A DNA stretch of 64,000 nt from Thermothielavioides terrestris NRRL 8126 (GCF_000226115.1 NC_016458.1:310001-374000); one strand, 5' to 3'; positions 1 through 11,741 are shown, numbered from the stretch's first letter. Numbers and translations are program-made. Notes: generated by a model from the sequence alone, not told the origin.

Positions 1-1218
1 CGGTACTGTGTATGTCCCCGTCTTCATCATGACTTGTTGTGTGTGTTGTTGGCGGTTCAATATCATCTATGGGCACCAGCCGACACCATCAGCTGCGGCA
101 CCACCGAGATACATCCATACAAATAACTACAGGGTAGCAGTCAGAACGCTCGACCGCACCCATCTTGCCGACCTAACGGTGTACTGCAAGTACTTCGGAC
201 GTCTGCCTGCTCGTGTCGGAATCCGGAGGCTGGCCGGCCGACTTCACAGCCAAAGCGGGGCCGACACCCCCGGCCCGCCCCCGATGCCGCCGGTCGGCCG
301 CGGAAATGGTCCGACGGCAGCTCCCGCCCGGGGTTCGGCTTGTTTTGCGTGAGAGGTAGTTAACTAAGGTAATGCAATGGCGCTGCCTGCCTTTGACTGA
401 TCTGAGTGTCGAGTTAGTTACTGGCGGGAGGAGAACAGAGAAAACTCAACGCCTGACGCCGAAACACTTGGGACTGTGCAATCCCAGCCCAGTGCCGTGG
501 TGCTTCCCAAGATGGGAAGGCGAGCGGTGGTGGCATCATGGCGGCGTCGTGTCAACACGCGGCAGCGAGCCGGCTTCCGCAATGCCAATTCTGGCAATTC
601 CGAGTCCACGTGCGTGATCGGCACTCTGTTCGTTGTGCCTGATGCGCACATCACTTCCACTTCTTAGGTGCTGTGGTTGCTGTGTTCAGTTAGTGGACGG
701 ACACGGGGGTCGTATTCTGCTGCTCCTTGCCTTACACAGTATTCCGTAGTGTAGCTGATTGAACTACACTAAACCTGAGTCATGGTTGCACAGAGCAACC
801 CGCGCGAGTTCCCGCGTGGCTTTGGCAAGCCCACGGAGCAAGGGATGCGTACCCGGGATCCTGGAAATCTGCAAGCTGCGTACCGAGGTACACTAGCGGG
901 GTGAGCTGTGGAACGCAGGCTGGCAGGACGTCGGGCCTGGGCCGTCGCACAAAACGGACCAGCGTTAACGTTAGCTGAAGGATCCCGAAGATGCCCCCTT
1001 CCCCGCTTGATTCGCCAGACTGCTAACTACACTACACTACACTACACTACACTAGTGTAGTGTAGTGTTGGGAGAGCGGATTGGAAAGCTCTGACACATT
1101 TGGATGGTCTTCTGAATCCAGTGCATGATCTTGCCGCTCGCAGGGGTTCACCCTCAGATCCATGGGTCAGGAGGGGAAAGCTGAGTGGGGCCACGCCATG
1201 AGGCACAGGCGAGGTTAT
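1..1218. other. Gene-poor GC-rich flank, no supported gene
   Basis: No open frame here resembles a known family or has credible exon structure. The stretch carries short repeats of the ACACT/AGTGT type (about 749-775 and 1025-1068). The only clear structure is the palindrome listed separately. Confidence 0.6.
1025..1068. repeat. ACACT pentamer array ending in a 30-bp perfect palindrome
   Basis: Several tandem ACACT/CTACA units run rightward and then meet their own reverse complement. The palindrome centre lies between 1053 and 1054, inside ACTAGT, and each arm has 15 perfectly matching bases (1039-1053 and 1054-1068). Similar fragments with AGTGTAG or ACACTAG recur near 749, 1955 and 2190, which suggests a local family of small inverted repeats. 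It could form a hairpin; no function is visible. Confidence 0.8.
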
Positions 1219-1598
1219 GGTTATAGAGGTCCCGCCAAGACTAATTTCGGAGGTTGCCGCTTACAAGTATTTACAATCGCCACGGGGTAAGCGGGGCCAC
1301 GACGACTTCGAGCAACATCAACAATGCAAAACCGCGAAGACTTGTAAAAACAACTTCGTAAAACCTCAACCAAATCGAAAAAAAAGAAAACGAAGTTAAC
1401 CCGCACCCTAACCTTGACCCGCACCCTAACCATTAACCCGAACCCTAACCAGCGGGGGGCTGGCGCCGCCCCCCGTACCCCCGGCGAACTAACCCTTGGC
1501 GATAGTGCAAACCCCTTGGCGATCTTGGCGATGTACTGACAGCGTAAAAACATTGCCGACAATTGGCCGAAATTAGTCTTGGCGGGACCTCTATAACC
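1219..1598. mobile_element. MITE-like element with 32-bp terminal inverted repeats
   Basis: The 32 bases at 1219-1250 reappear as an exact reverse complement at 1567-1598 (core GAGGTCCCGCCAAGACTAAT). The arms are 316 bases apart and the unit is 380 bp long. There is no internal coding frame of note, so this fits a non-autonomous DNA transposon. TATA at both outer ends would allow a TA target duplication as in Tc1/mariner elements, but the exact ends are uncertain. The interior holds a poly-A tract and degenerate telomere-like repeats. Confidence 0.65.
1395..1452. repeat. Degenerate telomere-like CCCTAA repeats inside the MITE-like element
   Basis: Three CCCTAACC motifs occur within about 50 bases, separated by variants such as CTTGACCCG and ATTAACCCG. 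CCCTAA is the C-strand of the fungal telomere repeat TTAGGG. The units are too irregular to be an active telomere, and normal genes lie only on one side, so this is an interstitial, decayed array. Confidence 0.6.
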
Positions 1599-2925
1599 TC
1601 CAGCACAGGGGATCCTTCACTTCGGGTTGTTTTTTCTCGGACTTGGTGCAGCATACACTAGGTTGGGCGCGGAGTTTCCACTTGGCGGGAGTCCGCTGGG
1701 CCGCTTGGGCCCGCCTCGCCGCGGGATTGGTGAAAGCCGAAATGCTCTTCCTTTCTTTTTGGGCAACTCCCGCCACGCCCGGTGGCCTATCAACACACAG
1801 CAGCTCCTGTTTCAAGTAGCGAACCTTGCGCCGTCGTCGATAACACTGCGAATGCAGAGACACCTCAAAATGTGACAACTCGCATCTGCCCGGCCCGGGG
1901 CGCAAGACAGCCCCATGCCGCCATGCGAGGACACGAGCGTCAGCGTCAACTAGTGTAGTATACACTAGTGTATCTAGTTAGTGTTAGTTCGCGCGACGTC
2001 CGAAACAACATGGGATCGACAGTTGGGCACCGTCTGGTCGTCATCACGAACACGCTCAGACACGCCCGAGTGGGTGGAATTGGAGCCCCTCCCAGGACCC
2101 GGAGGAGACATGCCACCATCACGCATGTGCATTCATTTCCCAGATCCTGCGGTCGTCCCGTTGACGAGTGCAATTAACTGAGTATACGGAGTAGTGTACT
2201 TCCGTAGTATACTATGTAACAGCTCAGCCAAGGAAAAGCAAATGCAGCCCAAGAATGCTGGGGAGAGTGGGCTCAAATTGCCGGGCGCCCCCCTGCCTCT
2301 GACCAACCCCCGCGCAGTGGCGTCTTCGCGGACCAGAGACCCGGGAAATGAAGAGCTGAGAGCTGAGCAAAGCCTCAGTTTCTTTTTGGGGTATTTCGCG
2401 GGCGCCACATTCAGAGTTGAATCCCCCCTTCCCGAGGCATCCCCAGGGGAATGGAACATGGGGCGCCGGGTAGCGAGCGTCCCAAGGCCGTGGTTTAACT
2501 TCGTCGCATCGCATTTTATTTCCCGCTTCGGGTCTCCTTAGCCACAGGTTGGCGTGACCATCCCCCGGCAATTACGCGGTCGCAGACACCAGCACCTGCA
2601 GGTCGCCAAAATAAGAAGCTGGGCCAGAGTCCAGACCGCTGGCCGGGGTAACTAAAGCCGCGGGAATTCGCCGAGCAATGGGGACTGAGACACAATCGCT
2701 CTGCTGCCGGCGTTCTGTCGGCTCCGTGCAGCAGCGTACATACATTACAAGAGCGCCGGCTGCTCCCCGGCGACAGCCTCTTTCGAGAGCATCCGGCATG
2801 CCTGCACCAGTTTCCGCCAATCTTCATGAGGAGCCGTCCTGCCCTCCCGCCCTGAAGTAGATGCGGTCTAAGACAGTATTTGTCTGATCGAAGAGCTCGT
2901 CGTCCCCAAATCTCATCGGCGCGCC
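1599..2925. other. Intergenic, no supported gene
   Basis: Frames of 60-125 codons occur on both strands, but none shows a family motif or a consistent codon pattern; in GC-rich DNA they are expected by chance. A small imperfect inverted repeat around AGTATAC lies near 2181-2216. Confidence 0.5.
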
Positions 2926-3307
2926 ATGTGCAACTTCATCCAGCGGGAGTACGGCTGCGGACACTTCCGCTTCATCGCCTCCAAATGGTGCAGGAGCTAC
3001 ACCACGTCGCACAAGCGATGTCCCCCCGACGTGACGCACTTTGAATAGTAAGCAACGCTTATCCGGATGACAAACTCACCGCGCCGGAGGAGGGGGAAGG
3101 AGCACGCATATTGTGTACACCCCTCATCTTCCTTCTCTCCTCCCCCACCCACGACGACGAGCCACTGACACAAGACTGACACCTGACTCCAGCGTCGAAC
3201 ACCTCTGCGGCGACTGCAAGGACAGGAACCGGCCTCCGGTTCCCTGGGCGGACTTGATCAAGGGTTACCGCGAGCGTGGAGGCGCCGCCGCCGCTGTGTC
3301 CTTGTGA
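2926..3307 (+). CDS. Small cysteine-rich conserved hypothetical protein (78 aa)
   Basis: Two exons, 2926-3047 and 3193-3307, joined across a GTAAGC...CAG intron of 145 nt that splits a TAC codon. The protein has 78 residues. It opens with MCNF, has a Y-G-C-G-H motif near residue 10, further Cys at about 22 and 32, and a late C-G-D-C motif near residues 46-49. Small proteins of this style, with spaced Cys and His near YxCGH, are common and unnamed in Sordariomycetes; metal binding is possible but unproven. There is no signal peptide and no membrane segment. The clean frame across the splice and the Cys spacing support a real gene; the function is unknown. Confidence 0.65.
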
Positions 3308-4526
3308 GCCGGGCCTCGGCTCGGCCGCGTGCCTACCTCAGGGGCTCGTGATGATTGCAGGGAGGTCGGGAGGGTTTTGATTCTGTCTTGAGGCCTGCTG
3401 AACGGCGCCTCGACGGCATCGTCACTGGCGTTGGCATGGGCGTTTTCGGGTTGGGCTTCTGGCGTGGGTTGGCTTCGTGATTCTGGGAGCGTGTTTGGGA
3501 TTGGTTGGGGCATGGCTGGTATGGGCGAACTTTGTTTCCATCTTGTTTTCTTTTCTCAAGTTGAAGCTGGCTAGAGCAACGGAAGGAACTGGGAAACGGC
3601 TTGGGGGGAGGAACTGGAGCCCCTCAGGGGATTGGCGCTTATACTAGGAGTAATTGACAGATGTAATTGAGGGCAACGCCCAATAGAAGTCCTGACGATG
3701 ATCTCCTTGCAGAGGTTGGGGGATGGATGCTTTTTCCCATGGCAGATCCGCTGCAGATGTTTCCACGAGCGTTCTCTGCAGCAACACGCCTTCACAACAG
3801 GGGTGAATCGTTTAACCGGAGCGTTCCTCCTTGTCGCCGCCGCTTGTCCCCCTTGTCCAGGGGGAGTGCTTTGAGGTGAAGGGATTTCAGATAAGCCCTA
3901 ACCCTGTGACTCTGAGCAAAGTGCAACCACCGCCTGCAATGTGCACACCCACATGCAAGACACAGAATCCTGATCATGCCACCTGCGGCGCCCAGCGCGC
4001 TCGGTGGTTTCTGGACGCCAGGCGCCGGGCCCAACTGAGCATCGGCAGCAGGTCAACCGAGTCGAGCAACAGACCGACCGGCCTAGGCGCTTTTACGACC
4101 GGCCTAGGCGCTTTTATTGAGATCATCGACACCAGGAATTTTCTTCTTGATTGGTCTTCTTCCTCCCTTCCCTTCCCGTTCCCTTTCGTTTCCCTGGCAC
4201 TTTTTCTGTTTACTTTGTTTTGCTTCACCTATCGCCGGAACATCGGGAAACACCTCCGCCTGGGTCCACCCGACGCGCTGGAGCCTTCCGTGTCTGCCTT
4301 CCGGAGCCGGGATCTGGGATCTGACTCGCTTCGGCGCCGGCTGCTGATTGTGGAACAAGGAAAGTTCGGGTAACTCCCAAACTACCCCGCAGCCCCGCCA
4401 CGGCGACCGTCACCAACGTCGAACCGTTGAACCGCTCGCACGAAGCTGCCTGCCCAAGCCAACCGTTCCCGGGAACTGGGCCGAAATACCTACCTACCGA
4501 ATTCATCCATTGCCCTCCCTGCCAAG
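3308..4526. other. Intergenic, no supported gene
   Basis: This is the 3' side of the small Cys-rich gene and the promoter side of the DUF255 gene. Open frames here (for example 3831-4373) lack any family signal. A pyrimidine-rich run lies at about 4140-4230, common in fungal promoters. One short tandem repeat is listed separately. Confidence 0.5.
4075..4116. repeat. 21-bp perfect tandem duplication
   Basis: Two adjacent identical copies (4075-4095 and 4096-4116) of a 21-bp unit containing GGCCTAGGCGCTTTTA lie about 410 bp upstream of the DUF255 start codon. The unit includes the palindromic core GGCCTAGG. A promoter role is possible but not shown. Confidence 0.8.
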
Positions 4527-7295
4527 ATGATGAGATCACCGCTCGAGCAGAGGCCGCAGCGGCATCACGTTGGCCGCGGGGCTGCCGGCGCCCCGGGCTC
4601 CGCGTTGCCGGCGCTGCAGAACCGCGCCGGCGAGAGCGACAGCCCGTACGTGCGCCGCCACGCCGACACGCCCGTGGCCTGGCAAATGCTCGACGCCGAC
4701 ACCTTGGAGCGTGCTGCGGTCGAGAACAAGCCAATATTCATGCACATCGGCTTCCTCGCCGACCACCGTAAGTGCCTGCCTTTACCATCCCTACGTACCA
4801 CATTCCCCCAGCACCCACGCCTCCGGAGCTAGCTGCTAACCAGGCCGCCGTGCTGCTGCTCTTGCCCAGTCTGCCATCTCACAACACAAGACTCCTTCTC
4901 CAACCCGGCCGTGGCCGACTTCCTCAACGAGTCCTTCATCCCCATCCTCATCGACCGCGAGGAGCGCCCCGACCTCGACGCCATCTACCAGAACTACAGC
5001 GAGGCCGTCAACGCCACCGGCGGCTGGCCGCTCAACCTCTTCCTCACCCCCGACCTCTACCCCATCTTCGGCGGCACCTACTGGCCGGGCCCGGGCACCG
5101 AGCACAGCGCCGCCGCTGCCCGGAGCGGCGGCGGCGGCGGCGGCGCCTCGGGCGACGAGTCCTACCACGACTTCCTCGCCATCGCCAAGAAGATCCACAA
5201 GTTCTGGGTCGAGCAGGAGGAGCGGTGCCGCCGCGAGGCCTTTGAGATGCTGCACAAGCTGCAGGACTTTGCGCAGGAGGGCACCTTTGGTGCAGGCTCG
5301 GGAGGCGGATCATCAGGAGCAGGCGGAGAGGCGACGGTTGCGAGTGCTGGTGCTGCTGCTGCTGCGGCAGGCGGCGCCAACGCAGCGGCAGACGCGAGCG
5401 ACCTCGACCTCGACCAGCTCGACGAGGCGCTCGCCCGGATTGCCAAGATGTTCGACCCGGTCGACTACGGCTTCGGCACGCCCAAGTTCCCCAACCCGGC
5501 GCGGCTGTCGTTTCTGCTGCGGCTGGCGCACTTCCCAGCCGAGGTGCGGGAGTTCATCGGCGAGGAGGAGGTCGAGAGGGCAACCGCCATGGCGACCAAG
5601 ACGCTGCGGCGCATCCGCGACGGCGGCCTGCGCGACCACCTCGGCGCTGGCTTCATGCGCTTCAGCGTCACCAGCGACTGGAGCATGCCGCATTTCGAGA
5701 AGATGGTCGGGGAGAACGCCCTGCTGCTGGGCGTCTTTCTCGATGCCTGGCTCGGGCATTCGCGGGCCCGCGAGGGCGAGCTGGCGCTGGACGACGAGTT
5801 CGCCGACGTCGTTCTGGAGCTCGCCGACTACCTCACCAGCCCCGTGGTGCGCGCGGAAAGGGGCGGCTTCATCACGAGCGAGGCGGCCGATTCCTTCTAC
5901 CGCCGGGGCGACCGGCACATGCGCGAGGGCGCATACTACCTCTGGACGCGCCGCGAGTTCGACCAGGTCGTCGGCGGCGGTTCGACCGACGACCACGCGA
6001 GCACGGTCGCCGCGGCCTACTGGAACGTGCAGGAGGACGGCAACGTGCCGCAGGACCAGGACCCGTTTGACGAGTTCATCAACCAGAACGTGCTGTCGGT
6101 CAACGCGGACGCTACCGAGCTGTCCAAGCAGCTTGGCGTGCCGCCGGCGGAGATCAAGGCCCTCGTCTCGGCGGCGCGGGAGAAGCTGCGAGCGCACCGA
6201 GAAAAGGAGCGCGTGCGTCCGGCCCGGGACGAGAAGATTGTGGTCGCCACCAACGGCATGGTCATTGCCGCCCTGGCGAGGACGGCGGCTGCTGTGCGCT
6301 GGCTGGATCCTGACAGAGCGGCCAGATACCTCCAAGCCGCCCGGGACAGCGCCACCTTCATCAAGGAGAACCTGTGGCATGGCCCGGAAAGCAAGACCAA
6401 CCCGCTGCGCCGCTTCTTCTGGGACAGGCCCAGCCAGACGCCGGCCTTCGCGGATGACTACGCCTTCCTGATCGACGGACTGCTGGATCTGTACACTGCG
6501 ACGTTTGAACAGCAGTGGCTGGACTGGGCAAGGCAACTACAAGGTATGCATACACCCCTTCATTTCTTCTCTTCTCCTCTCTATCCGGGGAGCAAACCCA
6601 ACCTCCCAAAGACCAGACCGTAGTTGGCTAACAGAGAGGTTGAACAAAACATAGACGTGCAAACCCGCCTCTTCTACGACTCACCATCCCCACCCACCAG
6701 CGAGACAGGCAGCGCCCCCCCGGCCCCGTCCCCACGGCACGCCTACTCGGGCGGCTTCTACTCGACCGAGGCCGAGGCCCTCAGCCCGACCATCCTCCGC
6801 CTCAAGAGCGGCATGGACAAGTCGCAGCCGTCGACCAACGCCGTGGCCGCGTCCAACCTGTTCCGCCTGGGCACGCTGCTGCAGCATCTCCCTGGTGGTG
6901 GCGTCAGCGGCAGCAGCCAAGGTGGGAGCGGCCAAGGCGGCCAAAAAGCCGACGTCTATCTCCGGCAGGCCAGCGAGACGGTCGCCGCCTTCGAGGCCGA
7001 GATCCTCCAGTACCCGTGGCTGTTCGTCAGCCTGCTGACTGGCGTCGTCACGGCGCGGCTTGGCGTGCGGAAAAAGGCGGTGGTGGTGGCTGGGCCCGGG
7101 AAGGGGAAGGGGGCCGAGGGGGCGGACCAGGTCGCGCTCAGGGCCTGGTATACCCAGCCCCGGGCCGAGGCGCGCGTGCTGGTTCCTCTCGCTGGTGATG
7201 CTGGTGCTGCTGCCGAGGGGGCGGGAGAGAAGAAGGAGGACGCGCTGGCGAAGGAGGTCGAGGGGCTGACCATTTCCCGATCCTCGCGGGCTTGA
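4527..7295 (+). CDS. DUF255 / SPATA20-YyaL family thioredoxin-fold protein
   Basis: Three exons (4527-4767, 4870-6543, 6655-7295) give 851 residues. Introns are GTAAGT...CAG and GTATGC...TAG, both splitting codons cleanly. An N-terminal thioredoxin-like domain (about residues 40-190) holds the family landmarks DREERPDLDAIY and GGWPLNLFLTPD. It is followed by an (alpha/alpha)6-barrel region with GTPKFPNP, HLGAGFMRFSV and MPHFEKM. The usual C-H-W-C active site is C-H-L-T here, formed across the first splice, so the redox CXXC pair is absent. Two low-complexity Gly/Ala/Ser insertions lie at about 5118-5150 and 5291-5400. There are two in-frame ATGs at 4527 and 4530. The biochemical role of the family is poorly defined. 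Confidence 0.93.
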
Positions 7296-8161
7296 AGGGG
7301 GTGCAGGTGCATCGGGGCTGGAACGGGGAGTCGCATTTATTTAAACTCAGATGATCAACGGTTAAGTTAGAAAGGGGCATGCAGGAGGGGCGGGGAGAGG
7401 CGGCGGGATCTGTCCGACTGTTATCATAAACATAGTATGTTACGCCGGAGCATTGGGACGGGCGTTCTGCATATCTCGCTCCCGGGCTGACCGGGGGGGT
7501 TTGGAGGGCAACTGCCTTAGTTACGAACATGCATCAACTATGGTAACGGTATCTGAGAGCATCAAAATTATCTACGTTGGGAGACCACAGAATCTTCATG
7601 GCGCGACGAAGATACACCGTAACCTTTTTTGTTCCCAGGGATGATGAAATGAATGAGCGCTGCTGTGCGCCACATCAACAAGCTCATCCTTTGCGCCCGC
7701 CTGCTGCTCATGCTCTCTCTCTCTCTTTCTCCAAAAATGGGTATCTACCTAGTCTACAATTTCTCAGGTTTAATGTCCCCCCCCTTTCCCCGCCCCGTAC
7801 GACGTCGGTCCCTGTCCACCGCGAGGAGACACCGGAACCAACAACAATACCTGCTGACCTACGACCTCCCGCCCTCCCCAACCCCGCGCGGAAACTAGAT
7901 GAGACAAACCCGTCTGCGACGGGTGAACGGCCTTCTCTCTACGCCGTTTGTGAATACAAGGCTGTCTTGTTTTCGACAATACAAAGGGAATCATGTGTGG
8001 AAATAGGAGTGGGTCGGTCTGTTTGCGCCCTCTGCGAGCGCTAATGGCCATCTAAGCCGCTTTGTGTGACATGGATGGGGTGAATCGTTCAACGCCTTGC
8101 AAGTGGACTGGAGAATTAAATCGGCGGGTAAGATGATGATGGGTGACGGCTTGCGTGGGGA
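7296..8161. other. Convergent 3' region between the DUF255 and dynein light intermediate chain genes
   Basis: Both neighbours end here, so the stretch should hold two 3' UTRs and terminators. It contains CT-rich runs (about 7710-7730) and no frame with a family signal. No separate gene is supported. Confidence 0.55.
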
Positions 8162-10002
8162 TTATTTGGTCGTCGCTCCTCGCCTGTTCATCAAGCCGTG
8201 GAAAAAGGCCTGCAGGTTCTCCGTGTCCATGTGCGGCGTCGAATCCATGATGTCCTCGGCTGTTGGGCTGCCCAGTTCGTCTCCCGAGCCGCACGCTTGG
8301 CGCTCCTAGCGACGTGGAGTCAGTAAATACCCTGAGGGGAAACAATCGGGATGAGGAGAGGTGTGCGAGAGAGAGAGAGAGAGAGAGAGAGTAGAGGGGA
8401 GAGAGAGAGAGAGAGGCGCACCTTGAGCCGCTGCACCATGTCGTCGGCGTCTACTTGAATACCGCCCATGTTGAACTGCACTGGACCAATGTGCTCCAGG
8501 ACCTTCGCCTCCGTCTCGCTGCCGACCATCATATGGTCGTCGTCCACCTTCTTGCTCGCCTTGTGACGGGCACTCTCGCGGGATGCCTCGTCGCTCTTCT
8601 GCTTGAACGCCTCGAGCACCTTCAGCTGCTGTGCAAGGAAGGTCTGCGTGTCTATCGTCTCCACCTCCAGCTCCGTCGAGTGGGTGTTCCGCCCGGCTAG
8701 TTGGAGAGCGTCCATCGTGGGGTCTTGCACCGCGTTCTCGTACAGAGTGACGGCTGAGCCCTCGGGGTCGGGCGCCGCACGATCGTCGTGCCCGTCAGCG
8801 TGCTCGCTTTCCGCGGCGGCGCCGTTCGTATGGGGACGCGGGAATGGTTGGTCGAGGTCTATTGACCAGCCGTTGCTCACTTGGTCGACGCCGAAGCCAT
8901 CCCTGAGCACTCGGATCTTACCCCACGAGTCCCAGTTCGGCGGGACAACGATCTTGTCCCTGTCGATGACATTATGCTTGAGAGGTTGCTTCTTCAGGAG
9001 GGAGTGTATGCCAAGGCTGGAATGGATCAGGGTTGGAAGCTGTGAGGGAACAGAAGGAGTCGTGTAGATCATCGAGGCACCGTCTGTCGAGCACGAGCGT
9101 CAGCAACAAGAGTTAGTGACCCAGTCAAGGCCTCAACTCACGTTTCAGCAGCACCGTTCGCATAAATTGCAGAACAACGTCGAATTCCTCCTCCTTCCAG
9201 CCTTGCGTCTTTTCCAGGTATTCCATCTTCTCCGCCTGTGTACACTGTCAGCCGCCATGCTTGAAGGACGAGGCTCGGCGAAGGGCCCTACATTCTGGCA
9301 AACGACGGCCAAGGGCAAACCCAGCGCATCTTCCCACTCCCCCGGCCCGACGGGCACGGCGTTTTCCCCGTCTGCCGTGGGCACGGCCGCGGAGCCGTCC
9401 AAATTCACGCTTCCACCTCGCCCGCGGTCTCGCCACGACAGCATGACCTCTTCCATGGTCTCCTTGCACTCGTCGCTGAGGGACACCAGCACTGTCCTGA
9501 GCAGCAGGATCCACTCCCGCAGTTGGCGCAACCACTTCCACGGCTCCGACCAGTCCAGCAGCACGACTATGAGCGTGTTGGGGATCGATTGGGGGGTCAG
9601 GAGCGGCTGCAAGAGAGAGGCGAAGGCGGGCGACGGGCTGGTGAGGGTGTAGAGGGAGATGCGCGCCAGCGTGTCTTCCTGGTCGGCGTCGAGGACGTCG
9701 TAGTAGGCGTAGCCCAGGGCGAAGCTGTTCGCGACGGGCGGAGTGCGCGATGCGTTCCGGTCGAGGGAGCGGCGCAGCTCGTTGTTGGCGAGCGACTCGA
9801 AGAACTCGCGCTGCGAGTCCACGGAGCCGCCGAGCAGGATGATGTTCTTCTCTGGCAGCCGCCTCCCGCTGGCTACCGAGGACAGCATCGAGTTCCATAG
9901 CTCCTTCTTCTCCGCCGCGTCGCCATTCTTGGAGTCGGAGCCGGCGCCGGTGTTGGTCGACGCGGCCGTGTAGGTCGAGTAGCGGTTCGTGTTTCCCGCC
10001 AT
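8162..10002 (-). CDS. Cytoplasmic dynein light intermediate chain
   Basis: Four exons on the minus strand (10002-9292, 9235-9142, 9083-8422, 8305-8162) give 536 residues; introns are 56, 58, 116 nt long in transcript order. This is the dynein subunit that links the motor to cargo adaptors. The N-terminal half is the Ras-like fold with a degenerate P-loop, GGSVDSQREFF, at about residues 58-68, followed by YAYYDVLD and LLDWSEPWKWL. The middle holds LPLAVVCQN and a K-T-Q-GW-EEEFD segment. The C-terminal region holds HIGPVQFNMGGIQVDADDM and ends in a short helix LQAFFHGLMNR, which matches fungal orthologs. The third intron contains a long GA microsatellite. It is divergent from the Bax-inhibitor gene. 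Confidence 0.93.
8366..8416. repeat. GA/TC microsatellite in dynein light intermediate chain intron
   Basis: Two nearly pure (GA)n runs with a short GTAGAGGG interruption lie wholly inside the third intron of the minus-strand gene. On the transcript it is a (CU)n tract just after the donor site. Confidence 0.85.
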
Positions 10003-10736
10003 GGCTGCGCCCGCTCAACGTTGGGCGGCAGTCTTGCGCATTGGGGCGTGCTCCTTGTTCGTTTCCGTTGTCTGCGTCCGGGGGAGCCAAGAGTGCGGAA
10101 TATCCGTCCAGGAGGTGCAGTGGGAAATTGGAGGCTAAAAGTCGCTGGCTGCTAACTAACTGGTCGTTTCGACTCGCTGTGATCGTCGCCTCCTCAACGC
10201 ATTACCCCGTTTGCTGCGCTCTTCCTGTCGGCTCCGTGCAGTACACTCCTGCGTGGACTGATGTGGGTCGTCAATGCTCCCAAAACACGATTCGCCGTTC
10301 GTTGAGGCGGCGGGCGGAGAGACGCGTCTTGATGCTCGAAACTCTCGAGATCGAAGAGCATTGGATCTTGGCACTGCCAGGGTGTGGTCTGTCAGACTGC
10401 CTCAACCCGAACCCTGAGCACAAACTGCCAAGCACAGCTTCCCTAGGCTGCCGGCAGCCAGTCAGAAGAGCAGGTCTGGAAGGTTCCGACAGGGCCCGCA
10501 TCCACGCCGCCTGGTTGGTTACAGAGCACAGCTCCGCCACCTTGATAGCTGAAGCATCCCCCCACTCTCTCGGGTCATCATCGAACAATCAGCGAACCTG
10601 TTCCGTCATCTGGCAAACCTCTCCGTGCACCCTCATCATACTCACACTCATCGCATACTTCACAAAGCGACAAAGGCCTTTTCTTTTCCCCTGCGACTGC
10701 GACTGCGACTGCAGCGACTCCCCTCAGCAACCAGCC
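10003..10736. promoter_or_regulatory. Divergent promoter region
   Basis: 734 bp separate the dynein light intermediate chain start (minus) from the Bax-inhibitor start (plus), so both promoters must lie here. A (GCGACT)n tract at about 10690-10720 and a pyrimidine-rich stretch directly precede the plus-strand ATG, typical of fungal 5' UTRs. No TATA box is obvious. Confidence 0.5.
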
Positions 10737-11741
10737 ATGTCGGCCAACACCAAGTACACGCCGGCTCCGCAGGAGGACCCGGACGCGCACCTCAACTACA
10801 CGCAGCCGCCTCCGTCGTACCAGGCTGAGAGCAGCTCTGCCCAGGACCAGGAGCGCCTCTTTGGCGGTCCGCGCAGCAGTGAGGACAACATCCCTGATGA
10901 CTTCAAGGTACCTTACAAAGCGCTGCCCCTTTGCTAGACGGCCTGTCGAGCGTCGCTGACCCTTCTTCCACAGTTCGGCGGCTCGGTCGCCGAGGCGACC
11001 ATCGAGATCCGCAACCAGTTCATTCGCAAGGTCTATACCATCTTGACGGTGCAGCTCGTGGCTACCGGCGCCGTGAGCGCGCTCAGCTTCTTGAGCGAGA
11101 GTTACAAGAGCTGGATCCAGTCGCACCCCGCCGTTGTCTGGATCTCGGTACGCGCTTCCCCCCTCCCGTCCCCCTGCGTCCCTTTGCTTTCTCTCTCTCT
11201 CACCGTCTTTTTGCTGCTTGACTGACCAACACCTTTTTTACCACTCCAGCTCTTCGGCGCCATGGCCTTCATGTTCCTCACCTACTGGAAGCGCCAGTCG
11301 TACCCGACCAACCTGCTCTTCCTGTCCGGCTTCACCCTGCTCGAGGCCTACACCATCAGCGTGATCGTGTCCTTCTACCGCGCCTCGGTCGTGCTCAACG
11401 CGGTGGTGCTCACGGCGGGCATCTTCGTCTTCCTGACCGCCTTCGCCTGCCAGAGCAAGTACGACTTCACGAGCTGGATGCCCTACCTGTTCGGCGCGCT
11501 CTGGGGCCTGCTGCTCTTCGGCTTCATGTCCGTCTTCCTGCCCTACAGCAGCACCGGCGAGCTCATCTACGGCCTGCTCGCCGCCCTCATCTTCAGCGGC
11601 TACATCCTGGTCGACACCCACCTCGTCCTGCGCAAGCACCACGTCGAGGAGGAGATTGCCGCCGCCATCAGCCTGTACCTCGACGTCATCAACCTCTTCC
11701 TGGCCATCCTGCGCATCCTTAACAGCCAGAACAACAACTAA
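10737..11741 (+). CDS. Bax inhibitor-1 / TMBIM (LFG) family membrane protein
   Basis: Three exons (10737-10907, 10974-11147, 11250-11741), all phase 0, give 278 residues. The N-terminal about 85 residues are hydrophilic and Pro/Gln-rich (PPPSYQ). They are followed by about seven hydrophobic segments, and the conserved C-terminal part reads LIYGLLAALIFSGYILVDT then a late SLYLDVINLFL helix. These are hallmarks of the TMBIM group, whose yeast member is Bxi1/Ybh3. Family members sit in ER, Golgi or vacuolar membranes and modulate calcium leak and stress-induced death. The start is set by a good context (GCCATGT) and the family length. The downstream neighbour, a septin, is convergent and unrelated. 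Confidence 0.93.

Noticed and set aside
8..667. Several open frames of 60-115 codons at the left edge
   Set aside because: No family motif, no splice pattern, overlapping frames on both strands; expected by chance in GC-rich DNA.
1395..1452. A chromosome end (true telomere)
   Set aside because: Only three degenerate units, enclosed in an inverted-repeat element, with non-telomeric DNA on both sides.
3831..4373. 180-codon plus-strand frame upstream of DUF255
   Set aside because: Lacks a good start, has low-complexity Phe/Leu-rich text from a pyrimidine tract, and no family resemblance.
5313..6536. Long frame of 407 codons on the minus strand opposite the DUF255 gene
   Set aside because: Shadow of a strongly GC3-biased gene; the plus-strand frame has all the family motifs.
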